This document shows positions 1 to 11,443 of a DNA stretch of 64,000 nt, one piece after another. Positions within the stretch are counted from its first letter, which is position 1, and each line of letters starts with the position of its first letter. The notes below the pieces were generated by a model. It ran no database searches. It saw only the letters and a program-made list of their open reading frames with translations, and was not told where the DNA came from. Both the position numbers and the translations under genes were made by a program. Origin of the DNA: Onchocerca lupi (Eukaryota; Nematoda; Chromadorea; Rhabditida; Onchocercidae); NCBI GenBank assembly GCA_028564675.1, contig JAOVVO010000162.1, positions 1 through 64,000 of the forward strand, given 5' to 3'.

Positions 1-926
1 TATATATTAGTTAACTTAGCTCCATCAACCTTACTTCATTTTGTAAATATTCTACTGTTTTATGATTATTGAACTATATTTGTTTGCATTAAATTTTATC
101 TCGAATAAGAGAACAAATGAGAACGAATATCTCATTACAAAACTGAAAATTATGAAAAAAAAAAAATTGTGTGATTCCTTATAATTGAAGAATCTTTTAT
201 ACTATTGCATCTTAATCTTTGAAATACATTTGAAAAATTTTTTTATAACTTGTTTCATCCCTTCATTAAATCTTTATGGGCTAGATGACATGAAGTGATA
301 AAATCTTTAAAAATGATATTTTTTTTATGCTACTAAATTTTCTTCCAAAGGAGATTTATCACCAGTTAAAATTATCATCAAAATTATCATTATCCCTTCT
401 AGAGGAGATTTATCATCGACCAAAATTTAATGGCATAAAAAAATCCTTCTATTTTTAGATATAGTTTCTAAAATTACTAGTATCACCAAAAAGACCAGAC
501 ATAAAGTTTGTTATTCCACCTACATAAGTCCAATTCGGCTGATGTCCTCCTCACCTGTGAAAATCTGTCCGTTTCTGACATTTTGTAGCATAATATTAGA
601 TGCTTTTTATCGTCGCTGATAAATTAATGATGAATTACTACCAATATTATATATTAAATAACAAAAGTAAATTGAATATGCTGACATAATTTAGCATAAC
701 TTGACTGGAAATGTGCGACCAAACAAAATTTATTCATTGGTAGAACTATGATTCTCGGAGCTTTTAGGACGATAATTTGGTAATTTATATTTGGATTTGC
801 CAGAAAAAAAAATCTTCAATAAAAAATTTTGAAAGCTAAAATTTTTCATTCAAATCGGAATATATTTAGATTTCCTGGCTAAAATTAAGACCGCAAACTT
901 AAATGAGAACTGGCAAAATAACATAC
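1..926. other. Left flank, probably a long intron of the alp-1 gene
   Basis: No LIM-encoding exon was found in either frame-compatible reading. A short, possibly related repeat (GGAGATTTATCA followed by AAAATT) occurs at about 351-375 and 404-428. On the minus strand, 581-555 encodes MSETDRFSQ up to a good CAG|GTGAGG donor, which may be chance. Confidence 0.5.
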
Positions 927-3900
927 TTGATATTGCGTCCACAAATAAAACACATCGGTGCTGCGGAAATATTTTCCACATTCGATCGAGTTTCTACTGA
1001 AAATGAGTTAAATTCAATAGAAAGTTCTTTGTTTATCTGCTATCGTATCATAAGACCATAACGACTGGTGCAACTATATGATAACATTTAAGTTGACTAC
1101 AGACCTTTACGATTCTGGAATTTAAAACTTTGAAACCTTACTGCATAATTCTTGTTAATTTCTTATGACTTAAAATCTAAGATGACAAAATTCTAGAAAA
1201 ACTTAACCGTGACAGCATACCTTGATTGGCTATAGTTGATCTGATTGGTATTACATGTGCTCCATTTTCTTTCGAGCGCTCGCTTTCCTGGATAAGACGA
1301 AGCGTTTCCGATCGCAAATACGATGGAACTTCCTTTTGTCTGGCTAAATTTGGGCTGAAATATTTTTACTTGCTTAATGAAATATATGATCCTATTTTTG
1401 CTTAATCATTAGAACAATATGGCCGATCCTGCCGGAGAGCTTTTGACAAGTTAAACTTGGAAATTCTAGGTCCAATTAATTTAAATGTCAGCTTTTTATC
1501 TGATGACAACAATATATTTTTGGTTCGTCCTGGTACAAAAACCACTTTAACAACAACGAGAATTATGTAAAAATTATTATATTGTAAAGAAAATGTAGGT
1601 CAATTGTTGTGATATATGGGTCAGCGATGGATATAGCTGGTTCGTTTCATTTTTCTGCAGATGCATATACAATTTTAGGATTTATTTTAATTTAGGCCAA
1701 TGCATCATATTTTTAAAATAAATGTGAGTTGGCTATCTTCTAACGTGCTAAGATCAGAAAATGTTAAACTGTTTTAAATTAAAGCTTACTCAGTTCCAAA
1801 TAGTCCACCTGTTTGTTGAAGGTATTGTTCAGCAGCTGTTTGTGGTGAATAAAGAGGCATCGGTGAATTGTACTGTAAATGTTTCACTTCCTGATGATCA
1901 CCGAATGGTTGAGCTGTGACGTTAAAACCCGGAATTGCGATTGATTCCTAGAAGAATCTCGTTTGGCAAACGTCGAACAATTTGCTCAACCAATTTTGTT
2001 TGATGATATGTAACTGAGTATTTAGCTTGAAATAATAGTTCCTAACGGTTCCAAATCTAGTGAACTTCTTTTCTTTTACATTTCAAAATACCTGCCATTT
2101 TCGAAAACGAATATTTGAAAAGATTGTAAACGTCTAGAAATTAAAAGACGGAAAGAAACACGAAATAAAAGCAAGAACAACAAAATTACTCGATTTGTCT
2201 GTGCTGTTGTTAAAAGTTATGTGGAAAATATGTAGGGACTATATTTTTTAAAATTCAAAACCCATTTGCAAATCAAGATTGGATTCTCGACTAGTGTGAA
2301 TTGGAAATTCTGAGAAGAATAATAAAATAACTTTAAATTAGATGAAAATGTACGAGTACAGAAAGTCCGGGCCGAGTGAAATCTGTTAATAAATTATAAA
2401 TAAATATAAATATGGAGACAACCATCCTTTTATATGTTTTGGAAAAAAAAATTTGTTGTCAATAAATGTTGTAAAGAAAAATGCGATTGAAAGTAAGATT
2501 AAGATCGTAGTTATAAACAAACATTAGAAACCAAAATTTGGTTTGAAACATGCTTTGTAATTTAATCATTTCTGATTCCCTCAAATTCAAAATTTTTGAA
2601 AAGTGAATGAAAAATTTTTATTGAAACTTTTCTAATCAATTAAAATTAAATGAAATCTTGAATTCTGCTCATAAATAACACGAAATTAAAAGAAAGGCGG
2701 AAATTAATTTTGACAAAGTGTGTTTTTAAATCAGCTTAGAAAGTTTTATTCATTCAAGTGCCATTCTATATAACTCCCTATTGAAATTGTACTTTATCAT
2801 CATGTTAATTGAAGACGAACTTTTGCTGTCTTGAGAATTTGAGAATTTCACCATGTCGCACATTTTGCTCATGATTCTCATTTAAAGAAGAGAAATAATG
2901 GAAAAAGAAAAGTGTTAGTTCGATTAGGATTTGCTAATTTTAATTCAAGTGAAGCAGATATTACCGGATTCTGATGTTCCAGGGACACCTTTAGAGGCAA
3001 ATTCGGAGGCTCCATCTTTTTAGTATCAGTCGGAGCAACGTTGAATACAGAATGTTGAAATTTATTATATTCTGTATTTTCGGTTACCGATGGTTGCCAA
3101 ATTCGATGTGTTATATTGCCTCCGGTCCTAAAATTATCCATTTTTGTTACACTTCAAATGTCTCAGAAATTTTTTCGAAATTCAATTATTAAAAAGAATT
3201 TGATTTATGCTGCTAATCTTATGCAAGTAAAAGAAAGGTGAAATTTACCAGGGCTTAGGTGTACACGCAAGTTGGTTCATATGGAGAACGACTGTGGGTT
3301 AAATTGGAATGTTGAAATGGAAAGAGTGCGGAGAGATATCGCCTAGTTGAGCTGAGCGAAAATATGTCAAAATTAGGGCAATGCATGTGTAGCTCACTTG
3401 TGATGTGTGAGATTTTGAAAAATTTCCTCGAAAATAATGTGACACGCACCTCAAATGAATTCTGACAATTTTTTTATCAAAACATGAAACCTGCTGATAT
3501 TTCCTCTATTCTCCCGTTTTACCGCAAAATCATTAAGATCATTCCATAAATTTCATATGAATAACAATTAAAAATCAGTGATAATTTTCATAAATCAGCA
3601 GAGTCCCAAAATCTCGGTTATTGCGGAAAGAAATTTTGGAAAAAAGTCAGAAACTAAAGTTCGGGTTTTGATGATAGTAGCTGAACTGTTCAACATGAAA
3701 ATTCCCATTCCTTAAGCTGGTGACCGGAAGATCGGTAGTGGTTCAAGCATCGAATATTATCGCTTCTTCTCTGTCTTCTATTATTATAAAAAACAAAAGT
3801 GTAAATTATGTAATGATGAAAGTTGCTGCTTTTATTACTCTCAATGTTTTCATTGATTCTAACTAATTTGATCAAGAAAATTTAGAAGATTGAATCCAAT

Positions 3901-5611
3901 CTAACTTACCTATGCACAATCAATTCGACTTTATGGTCTGTTTTCGACAACAACTGTTTTGCCAGTTCAACATTTAAATTTTGGTGACCTTCAAGTTCCA
4001 CTAAGACATCACCATTTAGCAAGCCAGCACGATCAGCTAGCGAGCCTCCGATTACCTGTCGAAAATTTTGATATTATAACATGTATATATTTTACCAAGC
4101 TAGGAATTTTAGATTTAATGATACATTAACTTATTTTCTATATAGCTTTTTCCAACACAATTTAGTAAATTCTCAAGATTATCAATTTCTGAAAATTTGA
4201 TTGCTGAGCGTCGAATAAATTAAGGAACACCTGTCACTCAATCTGCATAGCAATATCTTTTAGAAAATTTTGCAATTCATAATAAATTTTCTTAATTTCT
4301 CATCGATTTCTTTCTCAACTGATTCAACCTTCAAATTTTTAAGATTGATGTACATTTGAAGTAGGATAAATACATGCAAAATCCCGATGTCAAGAAAAGC
4401 ACAAGAAATGAAATTCTGAACAGCGAAGTTTTCGATCAAAAAAAATGGTTTCTGGCAAAGGAAAAAGTAAAAACTATTATTTTTCTGCTTATTGCAAGAA
4501 TCTGCAACGACTACAAAACAGATACGAAGAAGATTAAACAATCAATAAATACTCTCTATCTGATGTTTTTAATAAACCAAAATGTCAGACGTTTGTAAAT
4601 AGCTTTGTATTAATATCATTAGTTATAGCTTATCGGTTTATCATAGCAACATGTTTAGTTTTTATAAAGCTTAAACTTATGTGTTGGATTCTAAAAATTA
4701 AACTTGTAATACGAATTTTGTGAGAAAAGTCGGATCCACAGAAAAGATCAAATCTTTTTTAATGATATTATACTTGAGACCATGAAAAAAAACAAATCAC
4801 TTATTGTCTTTTGAGGTGAAGATAAACAAGCATTAACGTCATGGTACACTTTTATTCCAATCTTTTTTCATGGGGAAAATTGGTGCAAATATTTTTCGCG
4901 AAAATGCAAGACAGTCACATAGTCATTGAATAAATCGACCGATCGATCATCTTTATTCCGGAAATTCCGGAAATCCTTGGAAAGGACTGACTAATTATTT
5001 AGAAAAGCGTTCCGCATTCTTGCATGCCGCATGCATGCGAATGAAAAGCGCGTAATACCTCTCATTAAATGCATTCTATGATGAAAGTGGAAGATTGAAA
5101 AAATGCGATAAACGAAAAAAATGAATATCGTAAATTGTTTTTTTTTTTTTCACCCCACCATGAGGTGCGAGTTTCATTTACTGTACAACAAATTTCGCAA
5201 ATCAAAGAATATTCTTTTCAATTTCTAGGCTTTGAAATGCTCGTATTCGTAAATCTTTGTCATATTTATTGCTATTTTTAGAAACTTTTTGTTTTAGCAA
5301 TCCTTTTTGTAAAATGAATTTTCAAATTCTTAAGAACTTAAATATAACTCACGTTTTAGCAATATCTATAAATGTTCTACTCAAAAGTTTGCTCAGCAGC
5401 ATTCAAGATCATTATACAAAACATGAAGAAAACGGAAAGTTAAAATTTAATAAGATTTTAAAGCTTCATTTCGAACTTCTGAAACTATTTAAGTGATAAT
5501 TTGTGATAATGATACATTAATTATGGCGAGCTCAGGTCCAACATCGAAGCCCCATGGCGTGGCCATTTGGCCGCGCGACATCCGCACCGTCACCATTTCT
5601 GCCTGAGCCAT
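927..5611 (-). CDS. alp-1: ALP/Enigma/ZASP-type PDZ-ZM-LIM scaffold protein (5' part; 3' end beyond left edge)
   Basis: Proteins of this family tether alpha-actinin and actin at muscle Z-discs, the dense bodies of nematodes. Exons read on the minus strand: 5611-5516, 4055-3910, 3127-2965, 1947-1790, 1354-1221 and 996-927. All joins keep phase (0, 2, 0, 2, 1, then open with 2 bases). The first two exons form a PDZ domain: MVTVRMSRG then TPWGFDV (binding loop), followed by GGSLADRAGLLNGD and a VELIVHR end. Exon 3 holds WQPSVTENTEYNKFQHSVF and PLKVSLEHQNP. Exon 4 carries the ZM motif YNSPMPLYSPQ. Exon 5 has SYLRSETLRLIQ. Exon 6 ends in CFICGRNI, the start of a LIM zinc finger. The rest of the LIM region was not found in bases 1-926 and must lie to the left. 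The start at 5611 (MAQAEM) is the first ATG before the PDZ core; 5596 is an alternative. Family assignment is firm; isoform structure is not. Confidence 0.88.
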
Positions 5612-6511
5612 TGCTGTTACGGAATCCTCCAAAGCAAATTTGACCACCAAATATTCTGAAAGTTTTTCGAGAATTTTAGAAGGAATTTGATGATTATGAA
5701 ATTTCGAAAAACGTCGAAACCAAAAGCATCGTAACAGTTTCTGAATAAGAAATTGTAAAAAATTATTCACAATATCGTCCACCGATTTTTCGTCAACAAT
5801 AATGTATTCAGAATTACAAATAAAAAAATTCCAATACTCAATTGCGTAGGAAATTCCAATTTTTCAATTTCAAAAAAAAAAACGAAGAAAAAGAACTGCT
5901 GAATGATATCCACAAATCATCGGCTTGAAAAAAAATCTGAAGAATGAAACTGAATGTTAAAAACATCCTTAGAGTATACATTCCCTTTTTTTAAACGTTT
6001 TTCTCTTCCACTTTGCTCAATATTGATGTTTTTTTTGAAAGTACAAGAATAGAATTTCGAAATTGAAATGGTTATTTTCAACAAGGGCTTTGAACATGTT
6101 CGGCGAAGAACTTAGAAGTTTGAATAATATCCAAGAATTAAAAATGGACACTGAATACAGTAACATTTTGAAAAATGTTCTACATTTACAATCAAGTACT
6201 CTTTAGTAATTAAGTTCAAAGTACGAACGAATAATCAACTAACGTTTATAAGAAGTCATATCAAAGAAATTAGTTAAACTCTTAATATTCTTGAAATAAT
6301 TCAAATTTAAATGAGATTTCCTGTCATCAGAATATCCAAAATTCAAATGTGGATCAGACAATTTTTGTGAGATTCTACTCCGACAAAGATTAGATGCGGA
6401 AAATGTCACATCTTCAATATTCTGATTGCTTTATTTTTAAATTTAATTGCATCATCAGCGCTTGATCATCTAGTAAGTAAGACATCATGGATGTTATCAT
6501 TATCATTACAA

Positions 6512-6640
6512 TCATATCATCACAACATGCTTATCAGCGGAAAAATTATTCCCAACTGCTCCCTCCCCGCATGATTTTAATGTAAGCACACCGAATGCCA
6601 GTCTATCAAAACTTTGCCCTTCTTCTGTATCAAGTTGCAT
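6512..6640 (-). CDS. Unrecognised 42-residue open reading frame
   Basis: On the minus strand an ATG at 6640 opens a frame with unusually balanced codon composition: MQLDTEEGQSFDRLAFGVLT, then LKSCGEGAVGNNFSADKH and a TGA. It sits 0.9 kb upstream of the alp-1 start and next to a TG-rich microsatellite. It could be a short exon, for example an alternative 5' exon, or chance. No family is recognised. Confidence 0.14.
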   Translation of the reverse strand: MQLDTEEGQSFDRLAFGVLTLKSCGEGAVGNNFSADKHVVMI

Positions 6641-6664
6641 TTTGTGGATCTGATGCTTAATGCC

Positions 6665-6712
6665 TGTATGTATGTGTCTATGTGTATGTGTGTGTCTGTG
6701 TATGTATATATA
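6665..6712 (+). repeat. Imperfect TGTATG/TG repeat
   Basis: Degenerate alternation of TGTATG, TGTCTATG and TG units ending in TATATATAC. Confidence 0.85.
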
Positions 6713-8472
6713 CACATGAGTATGTCTGTATGCATGTAGTGTAGGTGGGTGAAGTTAAAGAATCATCGAAGGTTCTGATAATTTCATCCATTGATGCGAA
6801 ATTTAAAAACACTCTATAATATTTTACAACCAAGTGGTACAGCATGGACTACCTACTTAATCTTGTAATTAGAATCTTGAAAAAGATCTAAAAACTCGAG
6901 AATTCAAAATCATTTATAAATAGAATTTGCAGGTTTTAAAACTTATCACTAATTTCTGTAATCTCTTAAGCAGAAATAAACAAAAAAGATAGAAGGAATT
7001 GAAAGAGAGAATAATTTCCACAAGATATAGGTCGAATGAATGAGCCATATAAAGAATTTACTGACATAACATTTTATGGCATTCATTTTTCAGCTTCCAA
7101 AGTAAATTAAACCTATTCTACGGTAAGCAATTTGTATGCTGGGAAAGCGATCATTAAAAAGAGTCACTTCGATCGTTTTAATCCAGTTCATTCCATTTAA
7201 ATGCTGAACTACTTTTCACAGTAAAGTGTTGGATTGCTTCTCTACCAATAAATTGTTAGCAAACAACTGTACTTGATTTATCTTTATGTCCTGAAATTCG
7301 TTCAGTATTTATAGAAGAAGTATGGGATTGCTAAAGTTCTACCGAACGCAATCGGTAGGTCACCATACAACAACAAACGCACTCTAAAATTGTGCATAAT
7401 AAAAACAGTAATAATTTGAAATAGTATTTTCATGTCTCGAAAACAATAATAATATCTGATCTAAACAATTTAAAATTTAATTATCAAGTTTATGATTATT
7501 CGAGACATAGTAATATTCTTGAAAGAAGCAAAAAAATGTTATCAAATTCAGCTGAGGAACTCGAGAACTGCAATTGTGCCTGTTGAAGCAAGCTGATAAA
7601 CTAATACAAAGTAGCTTTTATTTTTTATTTTTTTTTTTTTTGCATGTGTGTGTTCGTATGCTTTTCGGTAATCATAGCGGAAATTTACTTTGGGATGTTG
7701 AGATTTATTCAACTTTTTTCAATTTTAGTCGCTGAAAATTTTCTGATCAAAAAATCGCTAGTTGTTTTGTGTAACGGATATCAAGTGACGTTGGAAAATG
7801 TTGGCTGTGATATTCAAACTTTGTATCAATTATCACATATTGTATTAAAAGATTTCAAACTTAGGCTCAACTGTAAACCGGATTAGTTTAAAATATTCGA
7901 GGAGTTTGTAAGGAATAAATAACTTATTATCGAAGAAGGATAAGAGATATAGCCTAGCATGAAAATTGTTAGGTAGGCAGCATATGGAAAGTGTCTATTT
8001 ACTAATTGTTTTTATATTTAATGTTATAATTAATTCATTAATGAATTTCAAAATAAGAAATACAAAGAGGTATACCATATTCGATCAAATCAATCGATTA
8101 AAATAAATGCGCTATAATCTATTGTCAACAAAAATTTGCAACTTTTATGATATTTAATTATTTTTACCATAAAGCCACCAAAATTGCATTCACCTAAATA
8201 GTTATCAATAAATTATTAAATTTCTGCTTGGTAGAGATAATTTCTTCTGCATAATATTCCGATTAAGTCTGTATGATCAATTCCGCAAAACTTTTATTTA
8301 ATTTCAGCGTGAAATTATGCAGTCTTGCTTTTGCATAACTTAAGTTAATTTCGATAATTTATTTCAAATTTTAATTGCTCACTTACAAACGGAATGAATT
8401 CGCATTCTGTTGAAGAAATTTTCTGCAATAAATAATTTTGTGGATAAATGCAAAAGTTTGGACTTACATAAG

Positions 8473-8528
8473 GTGTGTGTGTGTGTGTGTATGCATGTAT
8501 GTGTATGTGTGTGTATGTGTGTATGTGA
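8473..8528 (+). repeat. (GT)n microsatellite with ATGTAT interruptions
   Basis: GT dinucleotides interrupted by ATGCATGTAT-type units, in the intergenic region upstream of alp-1. Confidence 0.95.
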
Positions 8529-8786
8529 GATGAAGGACAGGGAAGAGTATTAAAATGAGTGATCGCAATACAGTGCATGTGGGCAATACATGAATGCAAG
8601 CAGAAGTTTGAGGAAGAGTTGAAGATGGTCTTAGCAGTTGAAGTTTTAGTTGTCGAGAGGTTTAGTCAGCCAACAATGAACTCTTTGCTAGAACTATCTT
8701 TCTGTTCAAATCTTTCACTTACAATATGTTAGTAATTTTTCATACAAAGTTGAAAATCAAAGATTAAAAGATGTGTATGAATAATA

Positions 8787-8787
<1 letters not shown>

Positions 8788-8818
<31 letters not shown>
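8788..8818 (+). repeat. (TG)n microsatellite, about 15 units
   Basis: A perfect TG run followed by a short GA run, 260 bases from the previous GT repeat. Confidence 0.97.
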
Positions 8819-8826
<8 letters not shown>

Positions 8827-10306
8827 TTGAGAGAGAGAATTCTCTAAACAGACCAGAACATTCCAAACAATAAAGAACTTGCGCTGATACAATGAACTTC
8901 CCCCAATCATCACATTATTTGTTAAACTTTGAATAATCACGATTAAATAAAACATGGTTTGCAATAATTTATAAAATCACTTCAAAATTTTTAAAATCGA
9001 ATTAAAATATCAAACATTATAGTGGTATAACGATCACTAAAACGCCAAGGTAATCGATAATTGAACAACGAATCGAAATTTTAAACGTTCACATAAATGA
9101 ATTAAGCACAGTATGTATTCCATTTCATCTCGAAGATATTCGAATCCATTTATTAGTAATTTTACAGTGACTCGCAGTGTGCATATTTGATGAATAACAA
9201 CATTACGGATGTTATTAATCAAATTAAAAAATGGGATGTGAATGGAATTTGTTTCCATTTGATTTGTGGTAAAAAAAAAAAAAAATGGACATTAGTTGTT
9301 GACATCGTTCTAAAATATCTTTATTATGGCGAGCATTGAAGGCAATTTTTTGTCAATCGAAAACAAAATCTGTGCAAAACTTATAAGTACATATTGCTCA
9401 GATAACCTGATCAATACCAACTGAGATATTCCTGATCCCATCACATTAATAATTACAAATGAATCTATGATTCATGCTAGAATAATGATACACCGAAATT
9501 AGATCAGTCATAACTTCTCGTCATATGTTTGCGATGAGTAATATGGCATTATGAATGATATTGATAAAATGAGGATCTGTCAGGAAGAGATTAAAAAATG
9601 TTAAATGTGCAGAAGTAAGGTTACAGAATGTTACGAATTTGTACAAAAATGACGACATATTTTAAAAAATCCCGGAAAATTATGGCACTTGAAGTGGTTG
9701 CTGCTGTGTACACAGAGAAAAGAATGGGATGAAATGAATACATCAAAGGAATGAGAAGTTGCTGAAAACTTGAAACTTAGCAAGTTGGATAATAAGACGA
9801 GCTTGGTTTGAAGGGCAACAAAATGGAGAAGAGTTTGTACAGAGTTAAATAGCTCCGTCCGATGGATTTGTATTTGAAGAAATGAGCTTTCGCAGCTGTT
9901 CTTCGAATACATCCAAACAACTGCATCCAATATGCACCACTGCAAGTGCTTATAAGTCAAGAACTAGCTCTCGAACTCCTCATCTTTTTCTATTCCCATA
10001 GCTACACAGTTCTTCTCTAAAATGATCCCAATATACACACAATAACGAATTTTTTTAAATATTCCCCAAAACTGTGCACATTGCTTAAAGAATTTCAGCT
10101 TTCAGATTATCTTATCTTATTTTGTTCCGGCTATCGAAGATTATACAAAACTATAGCTTTAACCATAGGTTTCTAAATTATAGGTTCCTTTTTTTTCTTT
10201 TGTTTCCCAATACTATCAGTTTTTGAAATTCATTCATTGCAATCATTTTAAGATCATCTGTTAATCGCGCAATTCAGTTTAACCTTCATTAAAAGTATGC
10301 AAGTAA

Positions 10307-10861
10307 TATTTGAACATTTTCACTTCATCACCACTACAGTTTTCATCCAAGAATGTCTTTTTTCGAGTATTAAAAAATTTCGATCGATTTCAACCGCCTT
10401 TACGAGATACATTTTGTAGCGAAGGTTTAATCATCAATTTTATGAAAATGAAGACAGGCCGTCCAATACGAGAAAATCAATTGAACTCTGAGGTAAATAC
10501 TATTAGAATCAAGCAATCTGCTGTCTTGCAGAAAATAACTATTTTCGTAGTAATATATCGTTATTTTTGTTTATCGATATTTCTTCGACAATTCCTGATT
10601 TTGAGAGAAATTTATCCTTCCTATTGAATTTCTCTTAAATCGGATTCACGATTCTAATATTTCACTTTAAAAGAAATTGGAGAAGCTAAAATTTCACTAA
10701 GCACGGAGTTTCTTCCTTCTGATAAGTTTGTTGCACATTACAAAGCATACTTGAACTTTTCCGTGACCTTCACGATGTGCTCCATGTTTAATATTCCTTC
10801 ATCATTCAGCGGTGGTCATTTCAGATCCTTAGCGCAATTTCAATCAGATGTAATTATCTAA
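10307..10861 (+). pseudogene. Long single frame with two stops, possible decayed coding sequence
   Basis: One plus-strand frame stays open from 10307 to 10624. It breaks at TGA 10625 and TAA 10655, then is open again to TAA 10859. That is about 180 codons with only two stops in AT-rich DNA. Segments such as NFDRFQPPLRDTFCSEG and EFLPSDKFVAHYKAYLNFSV look protein-like but match nothing I know. Donor-like sites occur at 10494 (GAG|GTAAAT) and 10850 (GAT|GTAATT). Chance open frames of about 100 codons are expected a few times in this window, so this is only a suspicion. Confidence 0.13.
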
Positions 10862-11443
10862 ATATGCTTATGTTCCAGATTTTTATTTTCAGTTTTAAAA
10901 ATTATAATACAACATTCTTAGTGGACCAAATGGAAAGATAATTTGGCAGCTTGATAAAGAGAGGAGCAGTGATCCATGACAAATTGAAATAACGGTCAAT
11001 TTTTTTATGATCTCTTTAAAAAAATTTAATGAAACTTATTGATTTATATCAATAGACAAATCAATCAATTCCGATTGGCCAAAATTCAATTTAAGAAAGT
11101 GAATCGACCAACCAAAACTGGATTCACATTATAAAACATTCACTTTTATATAAATTTTAAAAAATTGACTATATATGGAGTAGAAAGAAGAGCACATGAA
11201 AACGGTATATAGCAAAGATTATGACATGTTAAACTTCCGGAGAGGAACATCGGGATGAATAACCACAGAATTCATGAACTTCAACTGGATAACATCAGAT
11301 CAGTTGTTTTTTTAACAAATTGCATAAAATAGGGAACAAAGTGAAATGATTGATAATTAATACATCTAACTGGGAATAAAAATATTTCATGATTGAAAAC
11401 CTGAAGTACTTATCATTTTTCTGTGATCTTAGAATAAATTAAT

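Larger units (their letters stand above)
5612..11443. other. Intergenic region between alp-1 and the Rap-like gene
   Basis: The region is AT-rich with three TG/GT microsatellites and A/T runs (for example 9271-9285). It should contain the 5' region and promoter of alp-1 and the 3' end of the Rap-like gene. Apart from the weak frames listed separately, I see no supported gene. Confidence 0.6.

Noticed and set aside
555..581. Minus-strand MSETDRFSQ with a strong CAG|GTGAGG donor
   Set aside because: Could be a first exon of a LIM-only isoform, but nine codons are too few and no acceptor partner lies in the window.
7644..7886. 80-codon plus-strand frame (tail ENVGCDIQTLYQLSHIVLKD)
   Set aside because: Looks mildly protein-like and has a TTTTAG acceptor inside, but nothing is recognised and no partner exon was found.
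9631..9960. 109-codon minus-strand frame
   Set aside because: Hydrophobic and Cys/His/Phe-rich with no motif. Frames near this length are expected a few times by chance in 64 kb of this composition.
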